A DNA stretch of 16,330 nucleotides from CAZNRY01 sp964575675 (GCA_964575675.1 CAZNRY010000092.1:1-16330); one strand, 5' to 3'. Positions 1 through 8,148 are shown, counted from the first letter of the stretch. The notes: a model not told the origin generated them from the letters alone. Numbers and translations are program-made.

Positions 1-584
1 GCAAATACCGGCAACGCCATATACTCCTCGACGAAGGTCTTGTAGACGCCCAGCATCTTGCGCGTCTCTTCTTCCGCTTCCTCTTCCGTCGTGTGGGCGG
101 TGTGGCCTTCCTGCCAGAGGAATTCCGTCGTTCGCAAGAACAGTCGCGGTCGCAGCTCCCAGCGAACGACGTTGGCCCACTGGTTGATCAGGAGGGGAAG
201 GTCGCGGTACGACTGCACCCACTTGGCGAACATGCTGTAGATGATCGTTTCGGAGGTCGGACGCACGACGAGCGGCTCCTCGAGCTTCTCACCGCCAGCG
301 TGGGTTACGACGGCCAGCTCGGGAGCGAACCCCTCGATGTGCTCGGCCTCGCGGCGAATGAAGCTCTCGGGGATGAATAGGGGGAAGTAGGCGTTCCGGT
401 GCCCGGTCTCCTTGATCATTCCGTCCAGCGCCTGCTGGATCTTCTCCCAGATCGCGTAGCCGTTAGGCCGGATCACCATGCAGCCGCGGACGGGAGAATG
501 GTCGGCCAGCTCGGCGCGCTGGATGACGTCCTGATACCATCGGGAGAAATCGACAATGCGCGGCGTGATGCCTTCTGCGCCCAC
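1..584 (-). CDS. proS: Prolyl-tRNA synthetase, archaeal/eukaryotic-type, N-terminal part (cut by window edge)
   Basis: This gene charges tRNA-Pro with proline in the cytoplasm. The 194 codons visible cover the first part of the class II catalytic core. Residues 28-80 read as the motif 1 region (ADHSPVRGCMVIRPNGYAIW, then GHRNAYFPLFIPESF). Residues 105-115 contain VVRPTSET, and residues 140-164 contain motif 2, VVRWELRPRLFLRTTEFLWQ followed by EGHTAH. The RPRLFLRTTEFLWQEGHTAH block is typical of the archaeal/eukaryotic-like ProRS branch (found also in Thermus and many bacteria), not of the E. coli-type enzyme with its inserted editing domain. The start is GTG at 584, chosen because a strong GAAGGAGGG Shine-Dalgarno sequence lies 4 bases upstream and the protein begins exactly where family members do. 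The rest of the gene lies left of the window. It lies 86 bases downstream of a transglycosylase gene on the same strand but seems to have its own promoter. Confidence 0.93.
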   Translation of the reverse strand, partial: MGAEGITPRIVDFSRWYQDVIQRAELADHSPVRGCMVIRPNGYAIWEKIQQALDGMIKETGHRNAYFPLFIPESFIRREAEHIEGFAPELAVVTHAGGEKLEEPLVVRPTSETIIYSMFAKWVQSYRDLPLLINQWANVVRWELRPRLFLRTTEFLWQEGHTAHTTEEEAEEETRKMLGVYKTFVEEYMALPVF

Positions 585-628
585 TGAACCCTCCTTCGTC
601 AAGCATGGATCAAGCGTGAAACAGCGGC

Positions 629-658
629 AGAATCACCGAACCGGGCGCTTCGTGTCAA
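629..658 (-). promoter_or_regulatory. Candidate sigma70-like promoter for proS
   Basis: On the minus strand a perfect TTGACA (653-658 in plus coordinates) is followed after 18 bases by GATTCT (629-634), a weak 3-of-6 match to TATAAT. The predicted start near 622 would give a leader of about 38 bases before the GTG start. The -35 is convincing, the -10 is not, so this is only a candidate. Confidence 0.35.
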
Positions 659-670
659 GGAACGGGGATG

Positions 671-2014
671 CTATTGCGCCCCTTCCGGGATCGCCAACCT
701 CTGCCCCGGTCGGATCCTCGTCGAGGTCCCGAGCCCATTCGCCGCCTGCAAGGCCGCGACGCTCACGCCGTGGCGGTGGGCAATGCTGCCCAGTGTGTCG
801 CCGAGGCGAACGCTGTATTCGTTTCCTGGGTCGACGAGGTCTTTGCGGGCCGGAGGGGGCAGGGAGGCAAAGGCGGCCGCAATGTCGGGGACACGGTTCG
901 TCGGGAGGTTCACGATCGTGCCCGCGGGGGCGGCTGCGCGCCCCTCAACGATGGGGCGAAGGAGCGCAGGGTTGAGACGAGAGAGATCCTCTTCGGTTGT
1001 GAGGAACGCTCGTGAGAGTGAGGAGAGGCGCGCCGGCCCTGGGAGCACGAACCGGTCGACCTCCTCGAGCGGGGCAAGCTGGAGGGGACCGAAGTGGCCT
1101 TCCGACTGCTTGAGGACTTCCAGCGCTGCAAGGAACTCGGCGTAGAAGTTCTTCGATGCGAATCCAAAGTACGGGCCGTCGTACTCCCGGATCAAACGGA
1201 CGAGATCGTTCGAGCCTACCTCGCGGCGCGCCCGGAGGATGCCGTCAACCCCGTGGTTGTACGAAGTTACGGTCAGCGGCCAGGAGCCCAGCTTCTCATA
1301 GGCCCCCTGAAGATAGCGCGCGGCCGCGTGGGTGCTCAGATAGACATCCCGCCTCTCGTCCACATATCGATCGATGCGGAGGTAGCGGCGGCCGGTTCCC
1401 GTTGTGAACTGCCAGACGCCGGCTGCCCCCGCCTTCGAGGTTGCGTCCGGGTTGTAGGAAGACTCGACGTGCGGAAGGGCGGCGAGCTCGACCGGAATGC
1501 CGTAGGCGGTCAGGATCCCCTCGACGGTCGGCTTCCATCGGCCCGAACGAACCAGGCCATCGCGGAACTGATCGCGGATTCCCCTCTGCGAGCGGACCTT
1601 TCCGGCGGCCTCGAGAAAACGCGCGGGGCCCGAACCAGCCGGAAAGAGGGCGGCGACACGCTTCTCCTCGTCGCTTCTCCGCTCGGCAGCACGCAGGGCC
1701 AGATTCTCGAGAACCTTGACATAGTGGACGCGGCGCTCCCGGACCAAATCCCGCCGCGCGCGCTCGTTCAAGCCGGCTGTCCCGACCGTTTCGTAGCGGA
1801 GGGAAGGGTCATCCTCATCGTGCACGATTGTGGAACTGCCGTCGATCTGGGTGAAGACCTCGATCCAGAAGGAGACGAGCGGTTCGAGTTCCGGCGGACG
1901 CAGGAACAGAGGCTCGTTGGCGGCGCGAGCGGGACTCGTTCCGGCGAACAAGAGGATGGGCAGGAGCAGACGGAAGCATGTCTGCCTCATTGCTCCTAGA
2001 CGGCACGCTCTCAT
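671..2014 (-). CDS. MltD-like membrane-bound lytic transglycosylase with C-terminal LysM domain
   Basis: This is a 447-residue secreted protein predicted to cleave peptidoglycan glycan strands. Residues 12-31 form a signal peptide (FRLLLPILLFAGTSPARA, cleavage after ARA). Residues about 165-300 are an SLT domain: the likely catalytic glutamate is E184 in PHVESSYNPD, followed by KAGAAGVWQFTTGTGRRYLR and SYNHGVDGILRAR, all MltD hallmarks. A region at 320-372 may be a degenerate LysM repeat, and residues 399-443 are a clear LysM (SVRLGDTLGSIAHRHGVSV, ending RIRPGQRLAIP), which binds peptidoglycan. The start at 2014 has GGAG only 3 bases upstream; an alternative ATG at 1990 (439 residues) has AGGAG 2 bases upstream and leaves the signal peptide intact, so the start is uncertain. 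The reading frame stays open far upstream, antisense to the ABC ATPase gene, but that part is not coding. It is divergent from the exporter operon. Confidence 0.9.
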   Translation of the reverse strand: MRACRLGAMRQTCFRLLLPILLFAGTSPARAANEPLFLRPPELEPLVSFWIEVFTQIDGSSTIVHDEDDPSLRYETVGTAGLNERARRDLVRERRVHYVKVLENLALRAAERRSDEEKRVAALFPAGSGPARFLEAAGKVRSQRGIRDQFRDGLVRSGRWKPTVEGILTAYGIPVELAALPHVESSYNPDATSKAGAAGVWQFTTGTGRRYLRIDRYVDERRDVYLSTHAAARYLQGAYEKLGSWPLTVTSYNHGVDGILRARREVGSNDLVRLIREYDGPYFGFASKNFYAEFLAALEVLKQSEGHFGPLQLAPLEEVDRFVLPGPARLSSLSRAFLTTEEDLSRLNPALLRPIVEGRAAAPAGTIVNLPTNRVPDIAAAFASLPPPARKDLVDPGNEYSVRLGDTLGSIAHRHGVSVAALQAANGLGTSTRIRPGQRLAIPEGAQ

Positions 2015-2083
2015 AGACTCCACTGGACCCCCTGATATTCGATCGGTCGCCGGCGCAGCGGACTGAACCGGCGTCTGCCTGGT

Positions 2084-2113
2084 AGTGTAAGGGGCTCGGC
2101 GCTGCTGGGACAA
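2084..2113 (-). promoter_or_regulatory. Possible promoter for the lytic transglycosylase gene
   Basis: In the 210-base divergent gap (2015-2224), the minus strand reads TTGTCC (2108-2113) and, 18 bases on, TACACT (2084-2089). Each matches the sigma70 consensus at 4 of 6 positions. The predicted transcript start near 2076 would leave a leader of about 60 bases. I see no convincing plus-strand promoter for the exporter operon in the same gap. Confidence 0.25.
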
Positions 2114-2224
2114 GGCGATCGGCTTTGGGGAGAGCCACGGCCGGTGGGCGCAGTAAGCCGCCGGACGCCGTCGGGCCAAGACGAAATCCGGCTGCAGCCG
2201 GGGCCTTGGAAGAAGGGCGGGAGG

Positions 2225-3172
2225 ATGGATCGAGTCGACGAGAGCGCCTGCGCCCCGCCGGTCGAGGCGCAGGACCTGACAAGGGACTTTGGCGCCATCC
2301 GCGCCGTCGATCAGCTTTCGTTTCGCGTTGACCGCGGCGAGGTCGTCGGCCTCCTCGGCCCGAATGGCGCAGGAAAGACGACAACCCTTCGGATGCTGAC
2401 GGGAAGCCTCATCCCGACGCTGGGGCGGGTGAGCCTGGGAGGATTCGATGTCCTGCGCGAGGGGCCGGCCGCCCGCGCCCGTTTGGGCTACATCCCAGAA
2501 CAGATGCCGGTCTATGGCGAGATGACCGTGCGCGGCTACATCGCCTTCATCGCCTCGATGAAGGGGATCGATGCCGCCCCCTCGTCGCCCGCCTTGGAGC
2601 GGGTGCGCAAGAAGCTCGATTTGGATGATGTATGGGAGAGACCCGCCCGCTCGATCTCGCACGGCTACAGGAAACGCGTGGGGCTGGCTCAGGCGCTGCT
2701 GGGCGAGCCGGAACTGCTCGTCCTCGACGAGCCGACGTCGGGACTTGATCCGAACCAGATCCGGGAGTTCCGGCAGCTTCTGCGAACCCTCGGGAAGCAG
2801 CGCGCGATCTTGCTTTCGACCCACATCCTCCCGGAGGCGATCGAGGTTTGCGACCGCGTGATGATCTTGCACCGCGGGCGCCTCGTCGCGATGGACCGCC
2901 CCGATCGGCTGGTCCATGCCGAGGGGGGCGCCGGTCATGTCGTGGCGAGGGTCCGCGCAGCAACGCCGCCCGACCCGGGAGACGAACGGGCGGTCGTCGC
3001 GCCCACGCCCGAATCCGGGGTCTGGCAGATCGATGCGCCATGGGGAGAGCGCGAGGGTCAAGAAGGACTGCGGCGTTTGATGGCGCAAGGGGCGACGGTC
3101 CTCGAGTGGCGAAGCGGAACGGCCCGGCTGGAGGACGTATTCCGCCGCCTGACGCTCGGAGGGGATGACTGA
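2225..3172 (+). CDS. ABC exporter ATP-binding protein, GldA-like
   Basis: This 315-residue protein is the ATPase of an ABC-2-type exporter. It has Walker A GPNGAGKTT (residues 45-53), a Q-loop glutamine in YIPEQMP (Q93), the signature SHGYRKRVGLAQAL (145-158), Walker B LLVLDEPTSGLD (164-175) and the H-loop STHILPE (H200). The signature has SHGYRKR in place of LSGGQ, as in GldA and related ATPases, whose version is close to LSKGYRQR. About 100 C-terminal residues follow the nucleotide-binding domain, as is common in this subfamily. The ATG at 2225 was chosen because AGAAGG sits 8 bases upstream; an in-frame ATG at 2144 has no such site. The stop overlaps the permease start (TGATG), so the two are translationally coupled. 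The substrate cannot be told from the sequence. Confidence 0.93.
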   Translation: MDRVDESACAPPVEAQDLTRDFGAIRAVDQLSFRVDRGEVVGLLGPNGAGKTTTLRMLTGSLIPTLGRVSLGGFDVLREGPAARARLGYIPEQMPVYGEMTVRGYIAFIASMKGIDAAPSSPALERVRKKLDLDDVWERPARSISHGYRKRVGLAQALLGEPELLVLDEPTSGLDPNQIREFRQLLRTLGKQRAILLSTHILPEAIEVCDRVMILHRGRLVAMDRPDRLVHAEGGAGHVVARVRAATPPDPGDERAVVAPTPESGVWQIDAPWGEREGQEGLRRLMAQGATVLEWRSGTARLEDVFRRLTLGGDD

Positions 3173-3963
3173 TGAGACGTGCCGCCCGTGCCCTGGGCCT
3201 GGCCAGACGCGAGGCCCACGGGTTCTTCGCCTCTCCGGTCGGTTGGACGATCGCCGCGGTCTTCGCCCTGGTGGCGGGGCTGGTCTTCGTCGGACTCCTG
3301 ATCCGCTACCGGCAGGCCGGGTTGAGCCTTGCGCAGAGCGCGCAGGTGAGACCGGGCGAGATCGGGCTCCACGTCAGCGACTGGGTCGTTCGGCCATACC
3401 TCTTCAATCTGGGATCGGTCCTCCTCTTCTTCATTCCCTTGCTGACGATGCGCAGCATCGCCGAAGAGCGGCGGAGCGGAAGCCTCGAGATGCTCTTCTC
3501 TCTACCCCTGCGCGCCAGCGACATCATCGTCGGGAAGTTCGCGGGGGCCTGTTTCTCCCTCGCAGCGCTCCTGGCGATCGTTCCGATCCACGGGCTTTTC
3601 CTGGCCCTCCTGAGCACGCCGGATTGGGGATCTGCAGCGGTCGGAACATTCGGTCTCATCCTTCTTGGGATGTTCATGGTTTCCCTCGGCATTCTGATCT
3701 CGGCACTCTCGCAGAGCCAGGTTGAGGCAGGAGTGCTGACCTTGGGGGTGCTTCTTCTCCTCGGTCTTGGACCGAGCGTGACGCAGGCCGTCAGCCCCGG
3801 GCTGGCGCATCTACTCGACTACGTCGCCGTCCTGAATCGGTTCGAGGACTTCACACGGGGGGTGATCGATCTCAGGCACGTAGCGTTCTTCCTCGGCGGG
3901 ACGCTCTTATGGCTCGCCCTCGCGCTGCGTTCCCTCGACCTTCTCCGCTGGAGGGGCATATGA
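3172..3963 (+). CDS. ABC-2-type permease, GldF-like
   Basis: This 263-residue inner-membrane protein is the channel partner of the preceding ATPase. Six hydrophobic segments are visible at about residues 24-44, 76-95, 124-146, 156-179, 185-202 and 237-256. Between the second and third lies MRSIAEERRSGSLEMLFSLP, followed by ASDIIVGKF, the characteristic cytoplasmic ABC-2 permease signature that contacts the ATPase. The size and topology match GldF and related gliding-motility/ABC-2 permeases. It starts inside the stop codon of the ATPase gene and overlaps the next gene by ATGA. One permease gene implies a homodimer, or pairing with the GldG-like protein encoded next. Confidence 0.92.
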   Translation: MRRAARALGLARREAHGFFASPVGWTIAAVFALVAGLVFVGLLIRYRQAGLSLAQSAQVRPGEIGLHVSDWVVRPYLFNLGSVLLFFIPLLTMRSIAEERRSGSLEMLFSLPLRASDIIVGKFAGACFSLAALLAIVPIHGLFLALLSTPDWGSAAVGTFGLILLGMFMVSLGILISALSQSQVEAGVLTLGVLLLLGLGPSVTQAVSPGLAHLLDYVAVLNRFEDFTRGVIDLRHVAFFLGGTLLWLALALRSLDLLRWRGI

Positions 3964-5501
3964 CCGGCGGCGCGCGCCTGCTCCCGCTCTTCCTCGTTGC
4001 ATTGTTCCTGACGGCGCTCGCGGCCGCGCTCGGCTCGTTGGCGGGGCCGCGATCCTACCTGCCGCGACTCCTCCTCTTGGGAGCGATTCTCTCTTTTCTG
4101 ATCTTTCTCTACCGGGGGCGCAAGGAGCTCCTCTTCCTGCTAATTCGAGCCCGCCGTGTCGCCGAGCCGGGTCCCGCGACAACGTGGATCCTCGCCGCGA
4201 TCGTCCTTTTCGTCGGGTCAATCGTGCTCGAGCGGATACCGATCCGCGCGGATGTAACGAGGCGGAGCCTGAATAGCCTGAGCGCCGCGAGCCGGCGGGT
4301 TCTTTCGGCGGAGAAGGGCCCCGTCGAGTTGATCGGCGTCTACCGCGAGACGAGTCCCGAGCGGGCGCGGGCGTTCGACCTCTTGGATGTCTATCGGCGC
4401 ACGGAGCCCCGCGTGCGCGTCCGGATGCTCGATCCCGACCGTCAGCCCGACGAGGCGCGGGCCTTGGGGTTGCACCGAGCCTCGTTCGTCCTCGTGCGCG
4501 CGGGTCAGGTCACCGAAGAGGTCGGGGAGCTTTCCGAACAGGGGATCACCCAGGCCATTCTGCGCGCCGAGAATCCGAGGAGGTCGAAGATCGTCTTCGT
4601 GACGGGACACGGGGAGAGGGCTCTAGGAGACGGTAGCGGAGCCGGTCTGGGCAAACTCGGGAGCGCCCTTCGCGCTTCCGGCTACGAACCCGTCGAGATC
4701 CGCTTGTACGAGGAAGATGTGCCGGCCGACGCCGCGGCGCTGGCCCTCGTCGGCCCGCGAAGGCAGCTTCTGCCCACGGAGATCAACAGAATCGGCCGGT
4801 ACTTGGAGAAGGGGGGGAGGATGTTCGTGGGCCTCGAGCCCGCCACGATCTGCGGGATCGAGGACCTGCTCCGATCGAAGGGGATCTTGCTCGACAGCCT
4901 CGAGGTCTACGATGAAAGTCCGTCCACGCGCGGTCTGGGGCTGGGACCGCGGGTCGTTGTGGTGACGGACTATGCGGCGCATCCGATCGTGGCGGCGGGC
5001 ATGGGCTACGCGGTCCTTCCCGGCGTGCGAACCGTTGGCGTCAGCAAGGAGGCGCTCTGGGGAATCGATGGGGCCGTCTTGCTCCGCAGCGGGGCGGAGG
5101 CGCGCCTCGCCCGCAGCGATGCGCCGGGCGAGGTCCCCGCGGGGGAGGCATCCGTCCGTCCGCTCGCGGTCGTCGAGGAATGGGAGATCCCGGGCGCTCC
5201 CGAGGGTGGGGAAGGGACCCGCGAGCGGGAGAAGCCGTACGCGAGGCTGCTCGTCGTTGGGGACACGGACTGGCTCTCGGTTCAGTTTCTGGACCTTTTC
5301 TCGAACCGGGAGCTCGCCCTGCGGTCGTTCCACTGGCTCGCCCGCAGGGAGTATCTGCTGAAGATCCCGCCGGTCGATCAGCGGGGCACGCCGCTTCGGA
5401 TCGGTCTCGCCGGGATGAGGACACTCTTCTATCTTCTTCAGATCGCCTTGCCGCTGCTTCTCCTCGGCGTCGGGCTCTGGCTCTGGGGCCGGCGACGCTA
5501 G
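3960..5501 (+). CDS. GldG-like auxiliary membrane protein of the ABC exporter
   Basis: This 513-residue protein resembles the GldG/ABC auxiliary-transport family. It has three N-terminal membrane segments (about 7-27, 33-51 and 73-91), then the junction RADVTRRSLNSLSAASRRVL, matching the 'DLT...SLS..T...L' entry into the extracytoplasmic domain of GldG proteins. A large soluble domain follows, with KIVFVTGHGERAL, INRIGRYLEKGGRMFVGLEP and RLLVVGDTDWLS, as in this family. A last membrane segment lies at about 488-509, ending in GRRR. The start ATG overlaps the permease stop by four bases (ATGA). An in-frame upstream ATG at 3909 lies inside the permease gene and is not needed. In gliding Bacteroidetes the homologue acts with GldA and GldF; elsewhere such clusters occur without gliding, so the process here is open. 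Confidence 0.88.
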   Translation: MTGGARLLPLFLVALFLTALAAALGSLAGPRSYLPRLLLLGAILSFLIFLYRGRKELLFLLIRARRVAEPGPATTWILAAIVLFVGSIVLERIPIRADVTRRSLNSLSAASRRVLSAEKGPVELIGVYRETSPERARAFDLLDVYRRTEPRVRVRMLDPDRQPDEARALGLHRASFVLVRAGQVTEEVGELSEQGITQAILRAENPRRSKIVFVTGHGERALGDGSGAGLGKLGSALRASGYEPVEIRLYEEDVPADAAALALVGPRRQLLPTEINRIGRYLEKGGRMFVGLEPATICGIEDLLRSKGILLDSLEVYDESPSTRGLGLGPRVVVVTDYAAHPIVAAGMGYAVLPGVRTVGVSKEALWGIDGAVLLRSGAEARLARSDAPGEVPAGEASVRPLAVVEEWEIPGAPEGGEGTREREKPYARLLVVGDTDWLSVQFLDLFSNRELALRSFHWLARREYLLKIPPVDQRGTPLRIGLAGMRTLFYLLQIALPLLLLGVGLWLWGRRR

Positions 5502-5502
5502 G

Positions 5503-6831
5503 ATGAGACGCCGCATTCTCTCGCCGGTCCGGCTCGTTCTCCTGCTTGCGCTCGTCGGACTCGCCGCAGTCATGGTCTTTCACGGACGCAGGTCGAGAAT
5601 GACCGAGACCCCCGCGCCCGCCGCGGCCGAGTTGTTCCCGAGGGCCGACGTCCGGGAAGTCCTCTTCCAACGGCAGAACGTCTCGGTCAGGGTGGTCCGC
5701 GGGTCGAACGGGTTCTGGATTGTCGAGCCGTATCGGGACCGGGCCGACGACCGGTTTCTCGCCCAGTCGATCAAGGTCGCTTCGAGTGTCTCGCCCATGC
5801 GGTCGTTGCCCGACACCGCAGGCGCGCTCTTCGGCCTTGCTCCTCCGCGGGCTACCTGGGCCTGCAAGTGGCGGGGGGGATCCTTTGAGATCGGTTTGGG
5901 AGATTCACTCCCGACCGGCGGCGGACGATTCGCCCGGCTCGGAAGCAACCCTCATGTCGTGATCGTCGATTCGTTCCTCGCGCGCCGCTACCTGAGTCCT
6001 CCCGTCGCCGTGATTCATGAGCCAAACGCTGCCCTGCTTGATGTCGGCCCCGTCGATTCGCTCCTCATCCAGACACGGGAGGAGAAGCTTGTTGCGGTCC
6101 GCCATCGCGCCGATTTCTGGGAGTTCATCAGCCCAGCGCGCGTGGACGGGTCTGCCGCGCAGCTCGCCCGGGCCGTCGAGGCGCTGCGATCCGACGGCCT
6201 GACCGAGTTCCTTGGACCGACGGACCGTCAGGACCTCAGGACCTTGGGGCTCGATCCGCCCCGTGCCGTCTGGACGCTCGTCCAGGGAACGCGCAGACAG
6301 GCGGTCCGGATCGGCCACCCGACGGCAGACGAGGCAAGCGTCTATGTCATCCCCGCTGGTAGGGATGTCGTCGCGCTCATCTCGAGCGAGAACTTCCGCC
6401 AGTGGGTGGACGGGATCTCGCGACTCCGCGAGGCGCTCGTCCTCGCGACTCCCGGCGATTCCGTGGTGCGGGTCGAGGCGGAAGGCCCCGAAGGCGTGCG
6501 ACGCTTCCTACGTTCAACGGGCGGCATCTGGAGGGAGCCCGGGGCCGGCGAGACCCTCGCCGTTCGGTCGGACGCCCTGGCGCGGATGATCCAGAATACT
6601 TGCCAGATCCGGGCGCTGGGGTTCAGCGACGGGCCGGCGCCTCGGGACTTCGCGGGGGAGATTCACCTTCGTTTTCGGCGGGAGTCGGGGGGAACCGATA
6701 CCCTGCGCATCGAGATGCCCTCGGGCGGGGTTTCGCGAGCTTGGAGCCGTCGGCAGCCCGGCATCTGTAAGATTTCCGGAGATCCGTATCGGGCATGGAC
6801 GATCTGGATGAAGGATCCCCTTCGGCCCTGA
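5503..6831 (+). CDS. DUF4340 domain protein, membrane-anchored exporter partner
   Basis: This 442-residue protein has one N-terminal membrane anchor (about residues 8-27) and a large extracytoplasmic part made of repeated beta-rich segments such as GFWIVEPYRDRADDRFLAQ, LGLDPPRAVWTL and GGIWREP. The 'W-x-I/V-x-x-P...A-D' pattern followed by 'FGLxPPxA' is the mark of DUF4340 proteins, which usually follow GldG-like genes. Its start lies one base after the GldG-like stop (TAG G ATG), so it belongs to the same operon and is probably translated by coupling, since no separate strong ribosome site is seen. Its biochemical role is unknown; location suggests an extracytoplasmic partner of the exporter. 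No intrinsic terminator is seen after it. Confidence 0.85.
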   Translation: MRRRILSPVRLVLLLALVGLAAVMVFHGRRSRMTETPAPAAAELFPRADVREVLFQRQNVSVRVVRGSNGFWIVEPYRDRADDRFLAQSIKVASSVSPMRSLPDTAGALFGLAPPRATWACKWRGGSFEIGLGDSLPTGGGRFARLGSNPHVVIVDSFLARRYLSPPVAVIHEPNAALLDVGPVDSLLIQTREEKLVAVRHRADFWEFISPARVDGSAAQLARAVEALRSDGLTEFLGPTDRQDLRTLGLDPPRAVWTLVQGTRRQAVRIGHPTADEASVYVIPAGRDVVALISSENFRQWVDGISRLREALVLATPGDSVVRVEAEGPEGVRRFLRSTGGIWREPGAGETLAVRSDALARMIQNTCQIRALGFSDGPAPRDFAGEIHLRFRRESGGTDTLRIEMPSGGVSRAWSRRQPGICKISGDPYRAWTIWMKDPLRP

Positions 6832-6857
6832 GAGCAGCGGCGCCCTCGCACGCAGTC

Positions 6858-6886
6858 TTGACCGCTGCGCGGTCCGGACGTAGTCT
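6858..6886 (+). promoter_or_regulatory. Possible promoter upstream of the CutA1-like gene
   Basis: TTGACC (6858-6863, 5 of 6 matches) is separated by 17 bases from TAGTCT (6881-6886, 3 of 6). A start near 6893 would leave almost no leader for the ATG at 6895 and about 26 bases for the ATG at 6919, which bears on the choice of start codon of the next gene. Confidence 0.3.
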
Positions 6887-6894
6887 GCCCCGCG

Positions 6895-7254
6895 ATGGGC
6901 CCGCCGAACGCCGCCGAGATGGATGCCGTCGTCGCCATGACGGCAGTGTCGGACATGAACCAGGCCCGCGCTCTGGCACGCCTGCTCGTCGATTCCCGAT
7001 TAGCCGCCTGCGTCAGCCTCACGGAGGGGATCCGCTCCGTCTATCATTGGAAGGGGGAGACGGTTGAGGAACCGGAGATCGTTCTCCTGATCAAGACGCG
7101 CAGAGGACTGCTTCCACGCCTCCGAGAGGCGGTGAGCGGACATCACCCCTACGAGATCCCGGAGTTGATCGCACTACCCGTCATTGATTGCCTGCCGGGT
7201 TACCTGGCCTGGCTGCGGGAGTCGACGGAGAACCCCGACGCGGAGGTCCAATGA
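6895..7254 (+). CDS. cutA: CutA1-family protein (divalent-cation tolerance)
   Basis: This 119-residue protein belongs to the small trimeric cytoplasmic CutA1 family, linked to divalent cation tolerance although its exact role is unsettled. Visible family blocks are AVVAMTAVSDMNQARALARL (11-30), LVDSRLAACV (31-40), IRSVYHWKGE (46-55), EIVLLIKTRR (61-70) and HHPYEIPELIALPV (83-96). The essentially complete family is covered. The start is uncertain: ATG 6895 gives the longest form, but ATG 6919 aligns better with typical CutA1 N-termini and fits the upstream promoter-like sequence; neither has a clear ribosome site. The stop overlaps the start of the SAM hydrolase gene (ATGA). Confidence 0.9.
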   Translation: MGPPNAAEMDAVVAMTAVSDMNQARALARLLVDSRLAACVSLTEGIRSVYHWKGETVEEPEIVLLIKTRRGLLPRLREAVSGHHPYEIPELIALPVIDCLPGYLAWLRESTENPDAEVQ

Positions 7255-8057
7255 AGCATCCGCCCAGCCAGATCATCACCCTCACCACAGACTTCGGCAC
7301 GCGCGACAGCTATGTCGCCACGATGAAGGGGGTGATTTACCAGATCTGCCGCGCGGCTACGGTCGTCGATCTGACCCACCAGATCCATCCCCAGGACCTG
7401 ACCGAGGCCTCGCTCGTGCTCGAAAGCTGCTATCGGTTCTTCCCCGCGGGAACGATTCATGTCGTCGTGGTCGACCCGGGGGTGGGAACAAGGCGGCGGG
7501 CCATCCTCGTTGACACGCCTGAGCACATCTTCATCGGGCCGGACAATGGGGTGTTCTCGAGGATCTACTCTTCGCAAGCTCCCTGCGAGGTCCGCGAGAT
7601 CGTCCGGGAGGAGTTCCTCATGCCGGAGATCAGCGACACCTTCCACGGGCGGGACATCTTCTGCCCCGTGGCGGCGCGTCTTGCACAGGGGGTGCATCCA
7701 AGCGAGGTTGGTCCCATCGTTGTGGATCCCGTGCGCCGCGATCCCCCTCAACCGATCGCCTGGCAGGAACAGTTGACCGGCGAGGTCATCCATGTCGATA
7801 GCTTCGGCAACATCATCACGAACATCTCCCGCGAGGTCTTTGAGTCGATCACGAGAGGCAAGCGCTTCCGGATCGTCACGAATGGAAAGATGATCGATCG
7901 TCTCTCCCGCACCTACCAGGACGTCCCTCCAGGAAAGGCGCTCGCCCTCTTCGGAAGCCTCGACATGCTCGAGATCGCGACCCATGGCGGACGCGCCGAC
8001 CGGCAGATCGGGGCGGGCAAGGGCGATCCGGTCCAAGTCCTGACGGACCCGCTCTAG
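7251..8057 (+). CDS. SAM hydroxide adenosyltransferase (SAM hydrolase, DUF62 family)
   Basis: This 268-residue protein belongs to the DUF62/SAM-dependent halogenase-like superfamily, whose common members split S-adenosylmethionine into adenosine and methionine. The N-terminal block ITLTTDFGTRDSYVATMKG (9-27) holds the sugar-binding Asp. VVVVDPGVGTRRRAILVDT (71-89) carries D75 and R82, and FHGRDIFCPVAARL (131-144) carries H132; these correspond to the Asp-Arg-His triad known from the archaeal enzyme PH0463. GPDNGVFS (96-103) and the C-terminal-domain motif DSFGNIITN are also present. The triad argues for the hydroxide (hydrolase) enzyme, not a chlorinase or fluorinase. The ATG at 7251 overlaps the CutA1-like stop; an in-frame upstream ATG at 7188 lies within that gene. 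Confidence 0.92.
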   Translation: MKHPPSQIITLTTDFGTRDSYVATMKGVIYQICRAATVVDLTHQIHPQDLTEASLVLESCYRFFPAGTIHVVVVDPGVGTRRRAILVDTPEHIFIGPDNGVFSRIYSSQAPCEVREIVREEFLMPEISDTFHGRDIFCPVAARLAQGVHPSEVGPIVVDPVRRDPPQPIAWQEQLTGEVIHVDSFGNIITNISREVFESITRGKRFRIVTNGKMIDRLSRTYQDVPPGKALALFGSLDMLEIATHGGRADRQIGAGKGDPVQVLTDPL

Positions 8058-8119
8058 CTGGCCCCGGGATCAGGAGTCATTCCCGACCGCCCGGCGGCTG
8101 TAGATGGCTCGCGTCCGCC

Positions 8120-8148
8120 TTGCCCGCCGCGATCCGGCGCGGTATGAT
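8120..8148 (+). promoter_or_regulatory. Sigma70-like promoter for the secreted PHP-domain gene
   Basis: TTGCCC (8120-8125) and TATGAT (8143-8148) are separated by exactly 17 bases, matching the consensus at 4 and 5 of 6 positions. A transcript starting near 8155 would have a leader of about 43 bases that includes the GGGAG ribosome site near 8183. This is the best promoter candidate in the window. The rest of the 140-base gap (8058-8197) has a weak CGGGA/TCCCG hairpin near 8066-8088 without a T-tract. Confidence 0.55.

Noticed and set aside
1094..1999. 301-codon plus-strand frame inside the transglycosylase region
   Set aside because: It is the antisense of a well-supported gene, with no recognisable domain or ribosome site.
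2015..3088. Open upstream extension of the lytic transglycosylase frame, antisense to the ABC ATPase
   Set aside because: The signal peptide at 2014/1990 marks the true start; the extension lacks domains and is opposite a clear ATPase gene in GC-rich DNA.
4623..5573. Long minus-strand frame opposite the GldG-like gene
   Set aside because: Shadow of a real gene; composition is arginine/proline-rich with no family match.
8066..8088. CGGGA/TCCCG hairpin as terminator after the SAM hydrolase gene
   Set aside because: Short, with a bulge, and no T-tract follows.
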